DNA of 64,000 nucleotides from JADCRZ01 sp965200945 (GTDB lineage Bacteria > Bacteroidota > Bacteroidia > Chitinophagales > Chitinophagaceae), in contig OZ241749.1 of the NCBI GenBank assembly GCA_965200945.1, forward strand, positions 2,356,001 through 2,420,000, read 5' to 3'. Shown here one piece after another: positions 16,684 through 25,837 of this stretch; position 1 is the first letter of the stretch, and the number at the start of each line of letters is the position of its first letter. The translations under genes were made by a program, and so were the position numbers. The notes under the pieces are model-generated. The model ran no database searches. It had not been told where the DNA came from and saw nothing but the letters and a program-made list of their open reading frames with translations.

Positions 16684-17949
16684 ATGAAAGAAACAATAAA
16701 GTTCTCGGTAAAAGTCAAGAAAGTACTCCGTCAGTTAGGTCCCGGCCTCATTACAGGCGCCAGTGATGACGACCCTTCGGGTATCGCAACGTATTCACAG
16801 GCCGGTGCCAGTTTCGGCTTCGCCACCCTGTGGACCGCCCTGATCACCTTTCCTCTCATGGCTTCCATTCAGGAAATGTGCGCCCGCATCGGGATGGTGA
16901 CCCAGGAGGGGTTGACGGGCACCCTGAAGAAACACTATCCGAAGCCTATACTCTATATGATGATGCTGTTCAGTTTTCCCGCCATCATCCTCAACATCGG
17001 CGCAGACATACAGGGCATGGGCGCCGTGGCGAACCTGCTGGTACCGAAAGTGCCCGTGGCGGCTTTCTGCACCCTTTTTACCGCCATCCTTATCTTCTGC
17101 ATCGTCAGATACCCTTATCAGCGGCTGGTAGGCATTCTCAAATGGCTGTGCCTGGCGCTGCTGCTCTACGTCATCGTCCCCTTCCTGGTAAAGCCCGACT
17201 GGATAGATGTACTCAAACATACTTTTGTTCCTACCATTCATTTCGACAAGGACTTTATCGAGATCCTGGTCGCCATTCTCGGAACTACGATCTCCCCCTA
17301 TCTTTTTTTCTGGCAGGCCACCATGGAGGTGGAAGACATGGCGCACAGCATGCGGCGTATCGTTGTGAACCGGCGGGTGTTACGCCATATGAAGACGGAC
17401 GTGACCATCGGTATGCTGTTCTCCAACTTTGTGATGTTCTTTCTGATCCTGACCACCGGCGCAGTCATGTTCAAGGCCGGAATCCACCAGATCGATACGG
17501 TAGAACAGGCGGCCAAAGCACTTGAACCGCTTGCAGGCAAGCTCAGTTACCTGCTGTTTGCGCTCGGCGTGATCGGTACCGGCTTTCTGGCGATCCCGGT
17601 GCTGGCCGGAACGCTCTCGTATATCCTGGCGGAGACGTATGGCTGGGAACAGGGACTCGACAAAAAGTTTCAGCAGGCCCGTGGATTTTATATCACGCTC
17701 ATTATTTCCCTGGTGATCAGTCTGTCCCTTCATTTTCTGGGGATCTCCCCTATTAAGGCGCTGTTTTACACCGCGATCCTGTATGGCATTACTTCTCCCG
17801 TTATGATCGCCATCATCCTGCATATAACGAACAACAAGGCGATCATGGGCGAATACACCAATAAGAAGTACGCCAATATCACCGGAGGACTGACCCTGTT
17901 ATTGATGACGGGAGCAGCCGCTGCGCTGATCTATTTTTCCTTGAAATAA
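16684..17949 (+). CDS. Nramp-family divalent cation transporter, non-canonical binding site
   Basis: Eleven-helix metal transporter homologue of 421 residues starting MKETIKFSVK; the long upstream part of the frame overlaps no conserved region. In helix 1 the Nramp signature DPGN reads DDDPSGIATYSQAGA (D30, P31, S32, G33), and in helix 6 the MPH motif is replaced by GTTISPYLFFWQA. The aspartate is kept, but the asparagine and the soft-metal-coordinating methionine of Mn/Fe transporters are missing, so the substrate may differ (Mg or another hard ion in Nramp-related proteins). The gene follows tRNA-Gln and converges with citrate synthase two bases away. Confidence 0.85.
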   Translation: MKETIKFSVKVKKVLRQLGPGLITGASDDDPSGIATYSQAGASFGFATLWTALITFPLMASIQEMCARIGMVTQEGLTGTLKKHYPKPILYMMMLFSFPAIILNIGADIQGMGAVANLLVPKVPVAAFCTLFTAILIFCIVRYPYQRLVGILKWLCLALLLYVIVPFLVKPDWIDVLKHTFVPTIHFDKDFIEILVAILGTTISPYLFFWQATMEVEDMAHSMRRIVVNRRVLRHMKTDVTIGMLFSNFVMFFLILTTGAVMFKAGIHQIDTVEQAAKALEPLAGKLSYLLFALGVIGTGFLAIPVLAGTLSYILAETYGWEQGLDKKFQQARGFYITLIISLVISLSLHFLGISPIKALFYTAILYGITSPVMIAIILHITNNKAIMGEYTNKKYANITGGLTLLLMTGAAAALIYFSLK

Positions 17950-17951
17950 AT

Positions 17952-19277
17952 TTAATCGCCCCAGATCTCTCCTTCACCGCTCAGCCATTTTTTTACGGAG
18001 TCGGTGGTGATGGACTTCGGACGTTCCAGCGGGAAGCTGAGGGCCCTGTCCCAGCAAAGGCTGGCCAGTACTCCCAGGGAACGGCTGACGCCGAACAGCA
18101 CGGTGTAGAAATCGTATTCCATGAGGCCGTAATGAACGAGTAAGGCGCCGCTGTGCGCGTCTACATTGGGCCAGGGGTTCTTGATCTTGCCGAGCGACTG
18201 CAGGATAGGCGGCACGGCTTCGTAAATATTCCACACAGTTTTTACCAGCGGATCGTCGGGCATGTGCTTTTTGCCAAATTCCATCTGGGCTTCGAAACGC
18301 GGATCTGTTTTGCGGAGTACGGCATGTCCGTAGCCCGGCACTACTTTGCCTTCACTGAGGGTTTTGCGGACATATCCTTCTATCTGCTCCTTGGAAGGTT
18401 CATCCACACCAAGTTCTTTGCGCATCTCGAAGATCCACTTGATCACTTCCTGGTTGGCCAGTCCGTGAAGGGGGCCGGCGAGGCCGTTCATGCCTGCGGC
18501 GAAGCTCAGGTAAGGATCGCTGAGGGCGGAACCCACGAGGTGGGTGGTATGGGCCGACACATTCCCGCCTTCATGATCGGCGTGAATGGTCATGTATAAA
18601 CGCATGAGGTCCTGAAAACTTTCATCCTGGAAACCAAGCATATGAGCCAGGTTGCCGGCCCAGTCGAGCATGCCGTCGGGCTGGATGTGTTCGCCTCCTT
18701 TGTATTTTCTGCGGTAGATATAGGCGGCAACGCGGGGAAGGCGTGCGATCAGGTCCATGGTATCGTCGAACATCACTTCCCAATAGTCTTTTTTGCTCAT
18801 GCCTTCCGCATACTTCTTGGCAAAATTGCTTTCGGTCTGAAGCGCCATGATGGCCACTACGAACTGTGTCATGGGATGGGAAGAAATGGGCATGGCCTCG
18901 ATGGCAGCAAAAACGTGGTTGGGAACATGGGACCGGCGTTGCCATACGGAAGTGAGGTGGGCCACATCTTCTTCGGTAGGTAGTTCGCCCAGCAGCATCA
19001 GGTAGAAAAGTCCTTCCGGCAGCGGTTCGGTTCCGCCTTTTGCCTTGGGAAGTTTTTCCTGCAGTTCAGGGATCGAGTAGCCGCGGAAACGGATGCCTTC
19101 CTGCGAATCGAGCAGGGAGGTTTCGGAAACGATCCCTGTTATTCCGCGCATACCCTGGTACACCTGTGAAAGTACAACTTCCCCTATCTTCTTTGTTCCA
19201 TGCTCCTTTAAGATATCCTTTATTTCTGCGCTGGACGCATCTGCTTTTGCTTTAAACCGGTCTTTAAGAATTCCCAT
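17952..19277 (-). CDS. gltA: Citrate synthase, mitochondrial (eukaryote-like) type
   Basis: Condenses oxaloacetate and acetyl-CoA to citrate at the entry of the TCA cycle. The 441 residues match the dimeric mitochondrial-type enzyme rather than the hexameric enterobacterial GltA: TIHADHEGGNVSAHTTHLVG, LSFAAGMNGLAGPLHGLANQ, VVPGYGHAVLRKTDPR and a conserved C-terminal DRALSFPLERPKS. Catalytic residues are visible as H in PLHGLAN, H in GYGHAVL and the aspartate near the C-terminal third (VDAHSG region). The start MGILKDRFKAKADAS fits. It is monocistronic, converging on the Nramp-like gene. Confidence 0.95.
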   Translation of the reverse strand: MGILKDRFKAKADASSAEIKDILKEHGTKKIGEVVLSQVYQGMRGITGIVSETSLLDSQEGIRFRGYSIPELQEKLPKAKGGTEPLPEGLFYLMLLGELPTEEDVAHLTSVWQRRSHVPNHVFAAIEAMPISSHPMTQFVVAIMALQTESNFAKKYAEGMSKKDYWEVMFDDTMDLIARLPRVAAYIYRRKYKGGEHIQPDGMLDWAGNLAHMLGFQDESFQDLMRLYMTIHADHEGGNVSAHTTHLVGSALSDPYLSFAAGMNGLAGPLHGLANQEVIKWIFEMRKELGVDEPSKEQIEGYVRKTLSEGKVVPGYGHAVLRKTDPRFEAQMEFGKKHMPDDPLVKTVWNIYEAVPPILQSLGKIKNPWPNVDAHSGALLVHYGLMEYDFYTVLFGVSRSLGVLASLCWDRALSFPLERPKSITTDSVKKWLSGEGEIWGD

Positions 19278-19423
19278 GTCAAACGATTTTATAGAAAGAT
19301 GATTAGAATTTATTTAGCCGTTTTGGATAGCTAAAAGTAGATATTGTACGCTGGTTCAACAAAATAACAGGCGATAAAGTTATTCTTCCCGCATAAAAAG
19401 GGGGATTAACTTATAAATACTTT

Positions 19424-20518
19424 TTACTTGGGCGCCTTTTTATACAGGTAGAGGGCGATGAGGCTGAAGATCATATTGGGCACCCACGCGGCGACCACCG
19501 GATGCAGGTTTCCTTTCTGTGAAAACACCGTGGAGAAGCGGTCCATCACCACGAAACAGGCAGCCATCACAATGCCGATCGCAAGCGGCAGCCCGCTGCC
19601 ACCCCGGGTTTTGCGGGCCGATACGGACACGCCGATGACGGTAAGGATAAAGATGGAAACCGGCGTCGCGTCGCGGCGGTAGCGTTCAACCTTCAGCGTG
19701 TTCAGTCCTTCCGCACCACGTAGTTCCTCTCTTTTTATAAAAGTGACAAGTTCCGGCGTGGTCATTTTGTCTTTTATATATTCATCTTTGTACAGCTCGC
19801 CGGGCAGCACGTTCAGGTTCATGTTCATGGAAGGGATCTGCCGGATTGTTTCATGCAGGTTGTTGACGGTCCGTTCCATCACATTTTCGAGCCGCCAGTT
19901 CTTACGTACCGTATCCCAGCGCACGCTCTCCGCACGAAGATTATAATATACCTGGTTGCCGCGGACCCTTTCCAGGAAAAACCCCGAGGCCGATTTCGAG
20001 CCCGTATCATAATAGCGCATACCCACGAAGGTGGTGGGGTTCACGCGCAGATAATAAGAACTGGAGTTGCCGGTACCGATATACCGGTCCTTGTCGATCA
20101 CCTTCACCTGGAAATCGCTGCGGATGGCGTTGGCCCGGGGTATCACATACTGGTTGGCCAGCCAGAGAACGGCGCCCAGAATGAGTGCGCCCATGAAATA
20201 AGGGCGGAGCATCCGGTTGAAATTGATACCATTGGCGAGGATGGCTACCGTCTCCGACCGCCCTGCCATCTTGGAAGTAAAAAAAATGACCGCAATAAAA
20301 ACGATCAGGGGAAAGATCATCGAAATGATGAAAGGAACGAACCCGAAATAATACTGGGTGATGATCTGTTTGGTGCTAAGACCGGATTTAACGAAGTCGT
20401 CAGTCTTTTCGCTCGTGTCGATGATCACCGCAATGATGGTGATCATAAGGATGGCAAACACGAAAGTGACCAAAAACTTCTTGAGTATGTACCAGTCGAG
20501 TATTTTTATGATTTTCAT
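19424..20518 (-). CDS. LptF/LptG family lipopolysaccharide export permease
   Basis: Inner-membrane permease of the LptB2FG ABC transporter that extracts lipopolysaccharide for export. The 364-residue protein has the family layout: three N-terminal helices (LDWYILKKFLVTFVFAILMI; FVPFIISMIFPLIVFIAVIF; an MLRPYFMGALILGAVLWLAN helix), a periplasmic beta-jellyroll-like domain (about 125-260), and three C-terminal helices from RRDATPVSIFILTVIGVSVS. Whether it is F or G is not decided. In many Bacteroidota this gene follows tgt directly; here the M1 peptidase and a repeat-like stretch lie between them. Confidence 0.88.
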   Translation of the reverse strand: MKIIKILDWYILKKFLVTFVFAILMITIIAVIIDTSEKTDDFVKSGLSTKQIITQYYFGFVPFIISMIFPLIVFIAVIFFTSKMAGRSETVAILANGINFNRMLRPYFMGALILGAVLWLANQYVIPRANAIRSDFQVKVIDKDRYIGTGNSSSYYLRVNPTTFVGMRYYDTGSKSASGFFLERVRGNQVYYNLRAESVRWDTVRKNWRLENVMERTVNNLHETIRQIPSMNMNLNVLPGELYKDEYIKDKMTTPELVTFIKREELRGAEGLNTLKVERYRRDATPVSIFILTVIGVSVSARKTRGGSGLPLAIGIVMAACFVVMDRFSTVFSQKGNLHPVVAAWVPNMIFSLIALYLYKKAPK

Positions 20519-20814
20519 GCGCCGGCTCCGGTTTCATTGACAACGTCAAAATTATCCGAAAATGGGGCGTACCCACGATATATTTTAGACAAAGGAATGT
20601 TATAACGGACTGCGGCCACGAACGCATAACAGAAAACACTATTTAATCTTCCTACTTATTTTTTTCTGTTTTGTGATGAAACCCGCTCCTGATCCAAACA
20701 ATTTGATAATTTCGCTGCCGGCAAAACGCATCTTACAGGCCGCCGTCCTGACCTATTCCAACCCCGGAACCTTTGTTTCATTTTATTTGATGTTCTTATA
20801 ATTAATTATTCTGC

Positions 20815-22800
20815 ATGAAAAAAAAGTTATTTGGCTGGATGATCTGCCTGTGTACAGGCTTTTCTGCTGCTTTTTCTCAAACCCAGACGCCTGCAACGCC
20901 TGTATCGAAATACGATCAGCATGTGGCGTTCGCACCTCTCTTTTTTCCCAGCTATGGCGACGACCTGCGCGCTGCCAACGGCGCCCCCGGCCCTAAATAC
21001 TGGCAGAATTCGGCCAGCTACAAGATCGATGTTTCCCTGGATGATCAGGCACATTCCATCACCGGCGCCGTCACTGTTTCCTACAAGAACAACAGTCCGC
21101 AAAGCCTTCCCTTTATTTGGATGCAGCTCGACCAGAACATCTACAACCTGCAATCGAGAGGCGTTGCCGCCACAGCCGTGAGCGGCGGACGCTGGGCCAA
21201 CCGCAATAATTTCGACGGCGGTTACAAGATCACTTCCGTGAACATCATAAAAGGCGGCAAGGAAGAAAAAGCCGAATACCGGATATCCGACACCCGCATG
21301 CAGGTAACGCTTCCGCAGGCTATGCGGGCCGGTGGCGACTCCGTGCGCATCAAAATTGAATATTCTTTCCTGATCCCGGAATATGGCACCGACCGGCTGG
21401 GCCGCGTAAAAACGAACAACGGCTGGATCTACGAGATCGCCCAGTGGTATCCCCGTATGTGCGTGTTCGACAACGTATACGGCTGGAACACCCTTCCGTA
21501 TCTTGGCCAGGGTGAATTTTACCTTGAATACGGCAATTTCGAATATTCCATTACCGCCCCCGCTTCGCATATCATTGTGGGCTCCGGTGAACTGATGAAC
21601 CCCAACGAAGTGCTCACGCCCCAGCAGGTCAGCCGCCTGAAACAGGCACGCGAAAGCGACAAAACCGTGATGCTCCGTTCCGAAACCGAGGTCACCGATC
21701 CGGCTTCCCGTCCTTCGAAGGGCAAACTGACCTGGAAATTCAAATGTACCAACGCGCGCGACGTGGCCTGGGCCTCCTCTCAAGCATTTGTATGGGATGC
21801 CGCCCGGATGAACCTGCCCAACGGCAAAAAAGCCCTCGCGATGTCGGCCTACCCGGTTGAAAGCGCAAAGGACTCTGCCTGGAAACGCTCCACTGAATTT
21901 GTAAAAGGCGCCATCGAACATTATTCCAAACAATGGTATCCCTTTACCTACCCGGTGGCCACCAATGTAGCCGGTATCGTGGGCGGTATGGAATATCCCG
22001 GCATTGTTTTCTGTTCTCAGCGTTCGCAAAAGGGTAACCTCTGGAATGTAACCAGCCATGAATTTGGTCACAACTGGTTCCCGATGATCGTGGGCAGCAA
22101 CGAACGCAAGTACCCATGGATGGACGAAGGCTTCAACACCTTCATCAACGGTGTAGCCGACAAAAACTTCAACAACGGAGAATTTTACCGTCCCGTAGCA
22201 AACCGCCATAACCAGCGGTTCACCGGCATGTCGGGCGACCGGTCGGAAAGCATCTTTACCATCCCTGATGTGGTGGGCGCCTTTAACCTGGGTTCGACAG
22301 CGTACAACAAACCCGCGCTGGGACTGGATCTTCTGCGTGAAGAAGTGCTTGGCGAACAAGTGTTCGACAAGGCTTTCCGTTACTATATCGACAACTGGGC
22401 CTTCAAACATCCCACACCTTTTGATTTCTTTCATGCCATTGAGAACTACAGCGGCGAAACGCTCGACTGGTTCTGGCGCGGCTGGTTCCTGGAAAACTGG
22501 AAACTCGACCAGGGTGTGAACGGGGTGGAGTATCTCAACAACGATTCCACCAAAGGCGCCCTCATCACCATCAGCAACCTCGAGCAGCTGCCGATGCCGG
22601 TGACTGTGGAAGTACGGGAAGCAGGCGGCAAAACCGGCCGCATGAAACTGCCGGTGGAGATCTGGCAGCACGGCAGCACCTGGAAATTCCTGTATCCCTC
22701 AACTACCAAAGTTGAGTCTGTGGTACTGGATCCTGACAAGCGCCTTCCTGATATGAACGAAGCAAACAATACCTGGAAAAGCAGCCAGGCAGGATTCTAG
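20815..22800 (+). CDS. M1 family aminopeptidase-like metallopeptidase, secreted
   Basis: Zinc metallopeptidase of 661 residues with a signal peptide (MKKKLFGWMICLCTGFSAAFSQ cleaved near 22). An N-terminal beta-domain (about 50-300) precedes the catalytic domain with the exopeptidase-type motif GGMEYPGIVF, the zinc site H415-E416-x-x-H419 in SHEFGHNWF, and the third ligand E438 in PWMDEGFNTFING, exactly 18 residues between. A short C-terminal beta domain follows. Likely removes N-terminal residues from peptides outside the inner membrane. A strong terminator follows the stop, so it is a single-gene unit, divergent from the Lpt permease. Confidence 0.93.
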   Translation: MKKKLFGWMICLCTGFSAAFSQTQTPATPVSKYDQHVAFAPLFFPSYGDDLRAANGAPGPKYWQNSASYKIDVSLDDQAHSITGAVTVSYKNNSPQSLPFIWMQLDQNIYNLQSRGVAATAVSGGRWANRNNFDGGYKITSVNIIKGGKEEKAEYRISDTRMQVTLPQAMRAGGDSVRIKIEYSFLIPEYGTDRLGRVKTNNGWIYEIAQWYPRMCVFDNVYGWNTLPYLGQGEFYLEYGNFEYSITAPASHIIVGSGELMNPNEVLTPQQVSRLKQARESDKTVMLRSETEVTDPASRPSKGKLTWKFKCTNARDVAWASSQAFVWDAARMNLPNGKKALAMSAYPVESAKDSAWKRSTEFVKGAIEHYSKQWYPFTYPVATNVAGIVGGMEYPGIVFCSQRSQKGNLWNVTSHEFGHNWFPMIVGSNERKYPWMDEGFNTFINGVADKNFNNGEFYRPVANRHNQRFTGMSGDRSESIFTIPDVVGAFNLGSTAYNKPALGLDLLREEVLGEQVFDKAFRYYIDNWAFKHPTPFDFFHAIENYSGETLDWFWRGWFLENWKLDQGVNGVEYLNNDSTKGALITISNLEQLPMPVTVEVREAGGKTGRMKLPVEIWQHGSTWKFLYPSTTKVESVVLDPDKRLPDMNEANNTWKSSQAGF

Positions 22801-22821
22801 CCTCAAATAAGTCTTTTTCCC

Positions 22822-22862
22822 AAAAAGCCACGCAATCTCAATAAAAGATCGCGTGGCTTTTT
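22822..22862 (+). terminator. Intrinsic terminator of the M1 peptidase gene
   Basis: Perfect 12-base stem AAAAAGCCACGC (22822-22833) and GCGTGGCTTTTT (22851-22862) followed by ATTTT, 21 bases after the stop codon. Confidence 0.85.
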
Positions 22863-22892
22863 ATTTTCAAGCACGCATGACCACCGTAACAT

Positions 22893-23490
22893 CATAATAA
22901 ACTTATATGTCTTCCCCTGCGCTTTAAAATGGGTCATCTCATCCTTACCTTATCGATGAGTAGCCGGCTAGTCGCTGAAAGGCGTGCCACGGTTTGTAAC
23001 GGTGACATGCCAAGCAGGGCAGCCTAACCGGGCATCCAAACCCGGCCATACCGCCAGTGCGGCTTGAACCCACCCCTACTCCTCCGAGGAGGAGATTTGG
23101 AAAGCTGCCGCGTAGCGGCTTGCTTTCTATCTTCCTCGCTTCTTACTTCTCTCTCTTTTCTCTCCCCGGCCTTTGAAATGGGGCGTGAAGAAATTTAGGG
23201 AATGGAGCGAGACCAAATGGCCTGCCGCAGGCGGCTATTTGGTGCAACGGACACGCACGGTTTTATTCCACCGCTCCTCTATGTAAAGGCCCAAACCCCT
23301 ACTACCGTCGAGTAATAGCATGGCCGTTGCCCGCGCAATGCAGTAAATTTTAGCTCCATTTCAACAGCCTTGCATTTTTTGGTGCTTTTTGTTGCAAGAC
23401 AAAAAGTACAACCCGCACCCAAAGGAATGTAGGAAAACAGCCAAGCCTTTTTTCTCCTCTTTTTCAGGCACAAAAAAGAAGAAGCCCCCT
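22893..23490. repeat. Hairpin-rich non-coding segment, probable dispersed repeat
   Basis: About 600 bases without a credible gene between the M1 peptidase terminator and tgt. It carries at least four inverted repeats: 22981-23011 (imperfect, 14-base arms), 23079-23094 (CTCCTC/GAGGAG), 23212-23243 (ACCAAAT...ATTTGGT with a GC-rich core), and 23385-23406 (CTTTTTGT/ACAAAAAG). The text around 23071-23100 and 23380-23410 looks like intergenic repeats I associate with Bacteroidota genomes. A 64-codon minus-strand frame at 23279-23473 is judged spurious. Repeat status is inferred, not tested. Confidence 0.5.
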
Positions 23491-23491
23491 T

Positions 23492-24631
23492 TCACAAACG
23501 CTGCTGCAGAATCTGGACCTGTTCAGATTTCCAGCTCATAAAATCACCCAGCAATATATGCCGGCGGGCTTCGCGCACGAGGTGCAGATAGAAGGCCAGG
23601 TTGTGCACGCTGGCGATGGTAAGGCCCAGGTACTCCTGGCTTTTCATGAGGTGGCGCAGGTACGCTTTGCTGTACTGCTGACTGCACGAACAATCGATGC
23701 CATCATCGATCGGGGAAAAATCGTGGGCCCATTTCAGGTTGTCGATGTTGATGACACCCTGTGATGTAAAAAGCATCGCATTGCGGCCGTTGCGGGTCGG
23801 CATCACGCAGTCGAACATGTCGATGCCCAGGGCGATATTTTCCAGGATGTTCCACGGCGTGCCCACGCCCATCAGGTACCGCGGCTTATCGGCGGGCAGG
23901 TTCTCGCAGCAGAGCTGACAGATCTCGTACATCATCCCTTCAGGCTCTCCCACGCTGAGTCCGCCGATGGCGTTGCCAACGGCGCCCTGTCCGCTCACAA
24001 ATTGCGCGGAAGCTTTGCGCAGGTCGGGGAATGTGCTTCCCTGCACGATGGGAAAAAGGTTTTGATCGTATCCGTATTTTGGTCCTGTCTCGGCCAGCCT
24101 GCCGATACAGCGGCTCAGCCAGCGATGGGTCAGCTCCATGGAAGATTTCGCGTATTCGTAGGTGCTGGGATAAGGCGGACATTCATCGAACGCCATGATG
24201 ATGTCGGCTCCGATGATGCGCTGGATGTCCATCACGCCTTCCGGGGTGAACATGTGCTTCGAACCGTCGATATGCGACTGGAACAGGACGCCCTGCTCCG
24301 ATATTTTGCGGTTATTGGCCAGGGAGAACACCTGGTAGCCTCCGCTGTCGGTAAGGATGGGATGGTTCCACCCGCTGAACCGGTGCAGTCCACCCGCTTC
24401 ACCAAGCACGTCGAGGCCGGGGCGGAGATAGAGGTGGTAGGTGTTACCGAGGATGATCTGGGCCTTTACATCTTCTTGGAGCTGCCGGTGTGTAACGGCT
24501 TTCACCGTGCCTGCGGTGCCCACGGGCATGAAGATGGGCGTGATGATCTCGCCGTGGTCGGTTTGCATGCGGCCGGCCCTGGCAGCAGACTGTGTGTCTG
24601 TATGCTCCAGTGTGAATTGTAAGGAAGCCAT
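23492..24631 (-). CDS. tgt: tRNA-guanine (queuine) transglycosylase
   Basis: Exchanges guanine 34 for preQ1 in tRNAs with GUN anticodons, in queuosine synthesis. The 379-residue protein has FMPVGTAGTVKAVTHRQL, the catalytic aspartate in LTDSGGYQVFSL, GGLSVGEPEGMMYE, the second catalytic-region aspartate in DMFDCVMPTRNGRNA, and a C-terminal zinc region. That region reads DCSCSQQYSKAYLRHL, then SVHNLAFYLH: of the canonical C-x-C-x2-C...H ligands the third cysteine is a glutamine (near residue 312). The fold is otherwise full length. The start is the ATG at 24629-24631. Confidence 0.94.
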   Translation of the reverse strand: MASLQFTLEHTDTQSAARAGRMQTDHGEIITPIFMPVGTAGTVKAVTHRQLQEDVKAQIILGNTYHLYLRPGLDVLGEAGGLHRFSGWNHPILTDSGGYQVFSLANNRKISEQGVLFQSHIDGSKHMFTPEGVMDIQRIIGADIIMAFDECPPYPSTYEYAKSSMELTHRWLSRCIGRLAETGPKYGYDQNLFPIVQGSTFPDLRKASAQFVSGQGAVGNAIGGLSVGEPEGMMYEICQLCCENLPADKPRYLMGVGTPWNILENIALGIDMFDCVMPTRNGRNAMLFTSQGVINIDNLKWAHDFSPIDDGIDCSCSQQYSKAYLRHLMKSQEYLGLTIASVHNLAFYLHLVREARRHILLGDFMSWKSEQVQILQQRL

Positions 24632-24712
24632 GCCGCGAAGATAGGGCGGCTGACTTATTCTTTCCGTTCTTCAAGTATTTCCTATTTTCGCAGCTAAGTG
24701 TAGAAAAACCGC

Positions 24713-25837
24713 ATGGAATTTATTGCATACTGGAGGGAGTTCGTGTTTTGTGTGTTCGTGTTGATAACTGTGATCCAGCTGTTTTACTACCTCTATTTCT
24801 TCCGCCGCCTGGCCTTCTTCACCCCTCCGCAGAAAAACAAAACACAGCAGCATCCGGTGAGCGTGGTGATCAGTGCCCGCAATGAAGCCGCCGAACTGGC
24901 GCGCAACCTCCCCGGCGTGCTGGTGCAGACCTACCGCACCACCCACGAAGTGATCGTGGTGAACCACAACAGCTTCGATGAAACCAAATACCTGCTGGAA
25001 GAACTGCACAAGACCTTCCGGCAGCTGCAGGCCGTGAACCTCAAACAGGAAGCGATCGGCATCCCCGGAAAAAAATATCCCCTCTCCATCGGCATCAAGG
25101 AAGCCAAGCACGAAATCATCCTGCTGACGGATGCAGACTGCCTGCCGGCGTCAGAGTTCTGGATCCAGAAAATGCAGAACGGCTATGATGACCAGACCGA
25201 TGTGGTGCTTGGCTACGGCGCGTACCAAAAAAGACCAGGGCTGCTCAACAAACTGATCCGTTTTGAGACGTTTCATACAGCACTGCAATACATCTCGTAC
25301 GCGCTGGCAGGCACGCCGTACATGGGCGTGGGACGGAATCTCTCGTACAAAAAAGGACTTTTCTTCAAACACAAAGGCTTTTCTTCCATCAACCACGTGA
25401 TGAGCGGCGACGACGACCTGTTTATCAGCCTGGTGGCCAACAAATACAACACAACCGTGGTGCTCGATCCGGAAGCATTCACGCTTTCGGAGCCCGCCCA
25501 CAAATTCTCGGAATGGTTCCGGCAAAAGACCCGGCATTACAGCACCGGAAGATACTACCGGCCCGCACATAAGGTCCTGCTCGGACTGTACTCGCTTTCC
25601 CTGTTCCTGTTCTACCCGGCCTTCATCGCCAGCCTGCTGCTCTACAACTGGATCTGGGCGCTGCCGGTGTTTGCACTTCGGCTGATCATCCAGGGCTGGT
25701 TTTATTATAAAGCGATGGAAAAGCTGGGTGAGAAAGACCTATTCGGCTGGTGGTGGGCGTTAGACATCTGGATGTTCTTTTATTATATCATCTTTGCTCC
25801 TTCGTTATGGAAAAAGCCCCGCAAAACCTGGAAGTAG
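24713..25837 (+). CDS. Membrane glycosyltransferase family 2
   Basis: Transfers a sugar from a nucleotide donor to a lipid or glycan at the inner membrane. The 374-residue protein has an N-terminal helix (about 7-30), a GT-A domain with HPVSVVISARNEAAELARNL, the DxD motif in ILLTDADCLPASEFW, GDDDLFISLVA, and QKTRHYSTGRYY (equivalent of QxxRW), and then three or four C-terminal helices. The arrangement resembles processive or hyaluronan-synthase-like enzymes of Bacteroidota. Its 3' end overlaps the rsmG start by 31 bases, so both are co-transcribed; the functional link between them is not obvious. Confidence 0.88.
   Translation: MEFIAYWREFVFCVFVLITVIQLFYYLYFFRRLAFFTPPQKNKTQQHPVSVVISARNEAAELARNLPGVLVQTYRTTHEVIVVNHNSFDETKYLLEELHKTFRQLQAVNLKQEAIGIPGKKYPLSIGIKEAKHEIILLTDADCLPASEFWIQKMQNGYDDQTDVVLGYGAYQKRPGLLNKLIRFETFHTALQYISYALAGTPYMGVGRNLSYKKGLFFKHKGFSSINHVMSGDDDLFISLVANKYNTTVVLDPEAFTLSEPAHKFSEWFRQKTRHYSTGRYYRPAHKVLLGLYSLSLFLFYPAFIASLLLYNWIWALPVFALRLIIQGWFYYKAMEKLGEKDLFGWWWALDIWMFFYYIIFAPSLWKKPRKTWK

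Noticed and set aside
20827..22671. 614-codon minus-strand frame opposite the M1 peptidase
   Set aside because: Antisense shadow of a high-GC gene; no motif, while the plus-strand protein has a full zinc site and signal peptide.
23279..23473. 64-codon minus-strand frame in the repeat-like block
   Set aside because: Cys/Lys/Thr-rich product spans a hairpin; it looks like the translation of a non-coding repeat.
22893..23490. CRISPR-like array or insertion sequence in the repeat block
   Set aside because: The inverted repeats differ from each other, there is no regular spacing, no transposase and no flanking target-site duplication.
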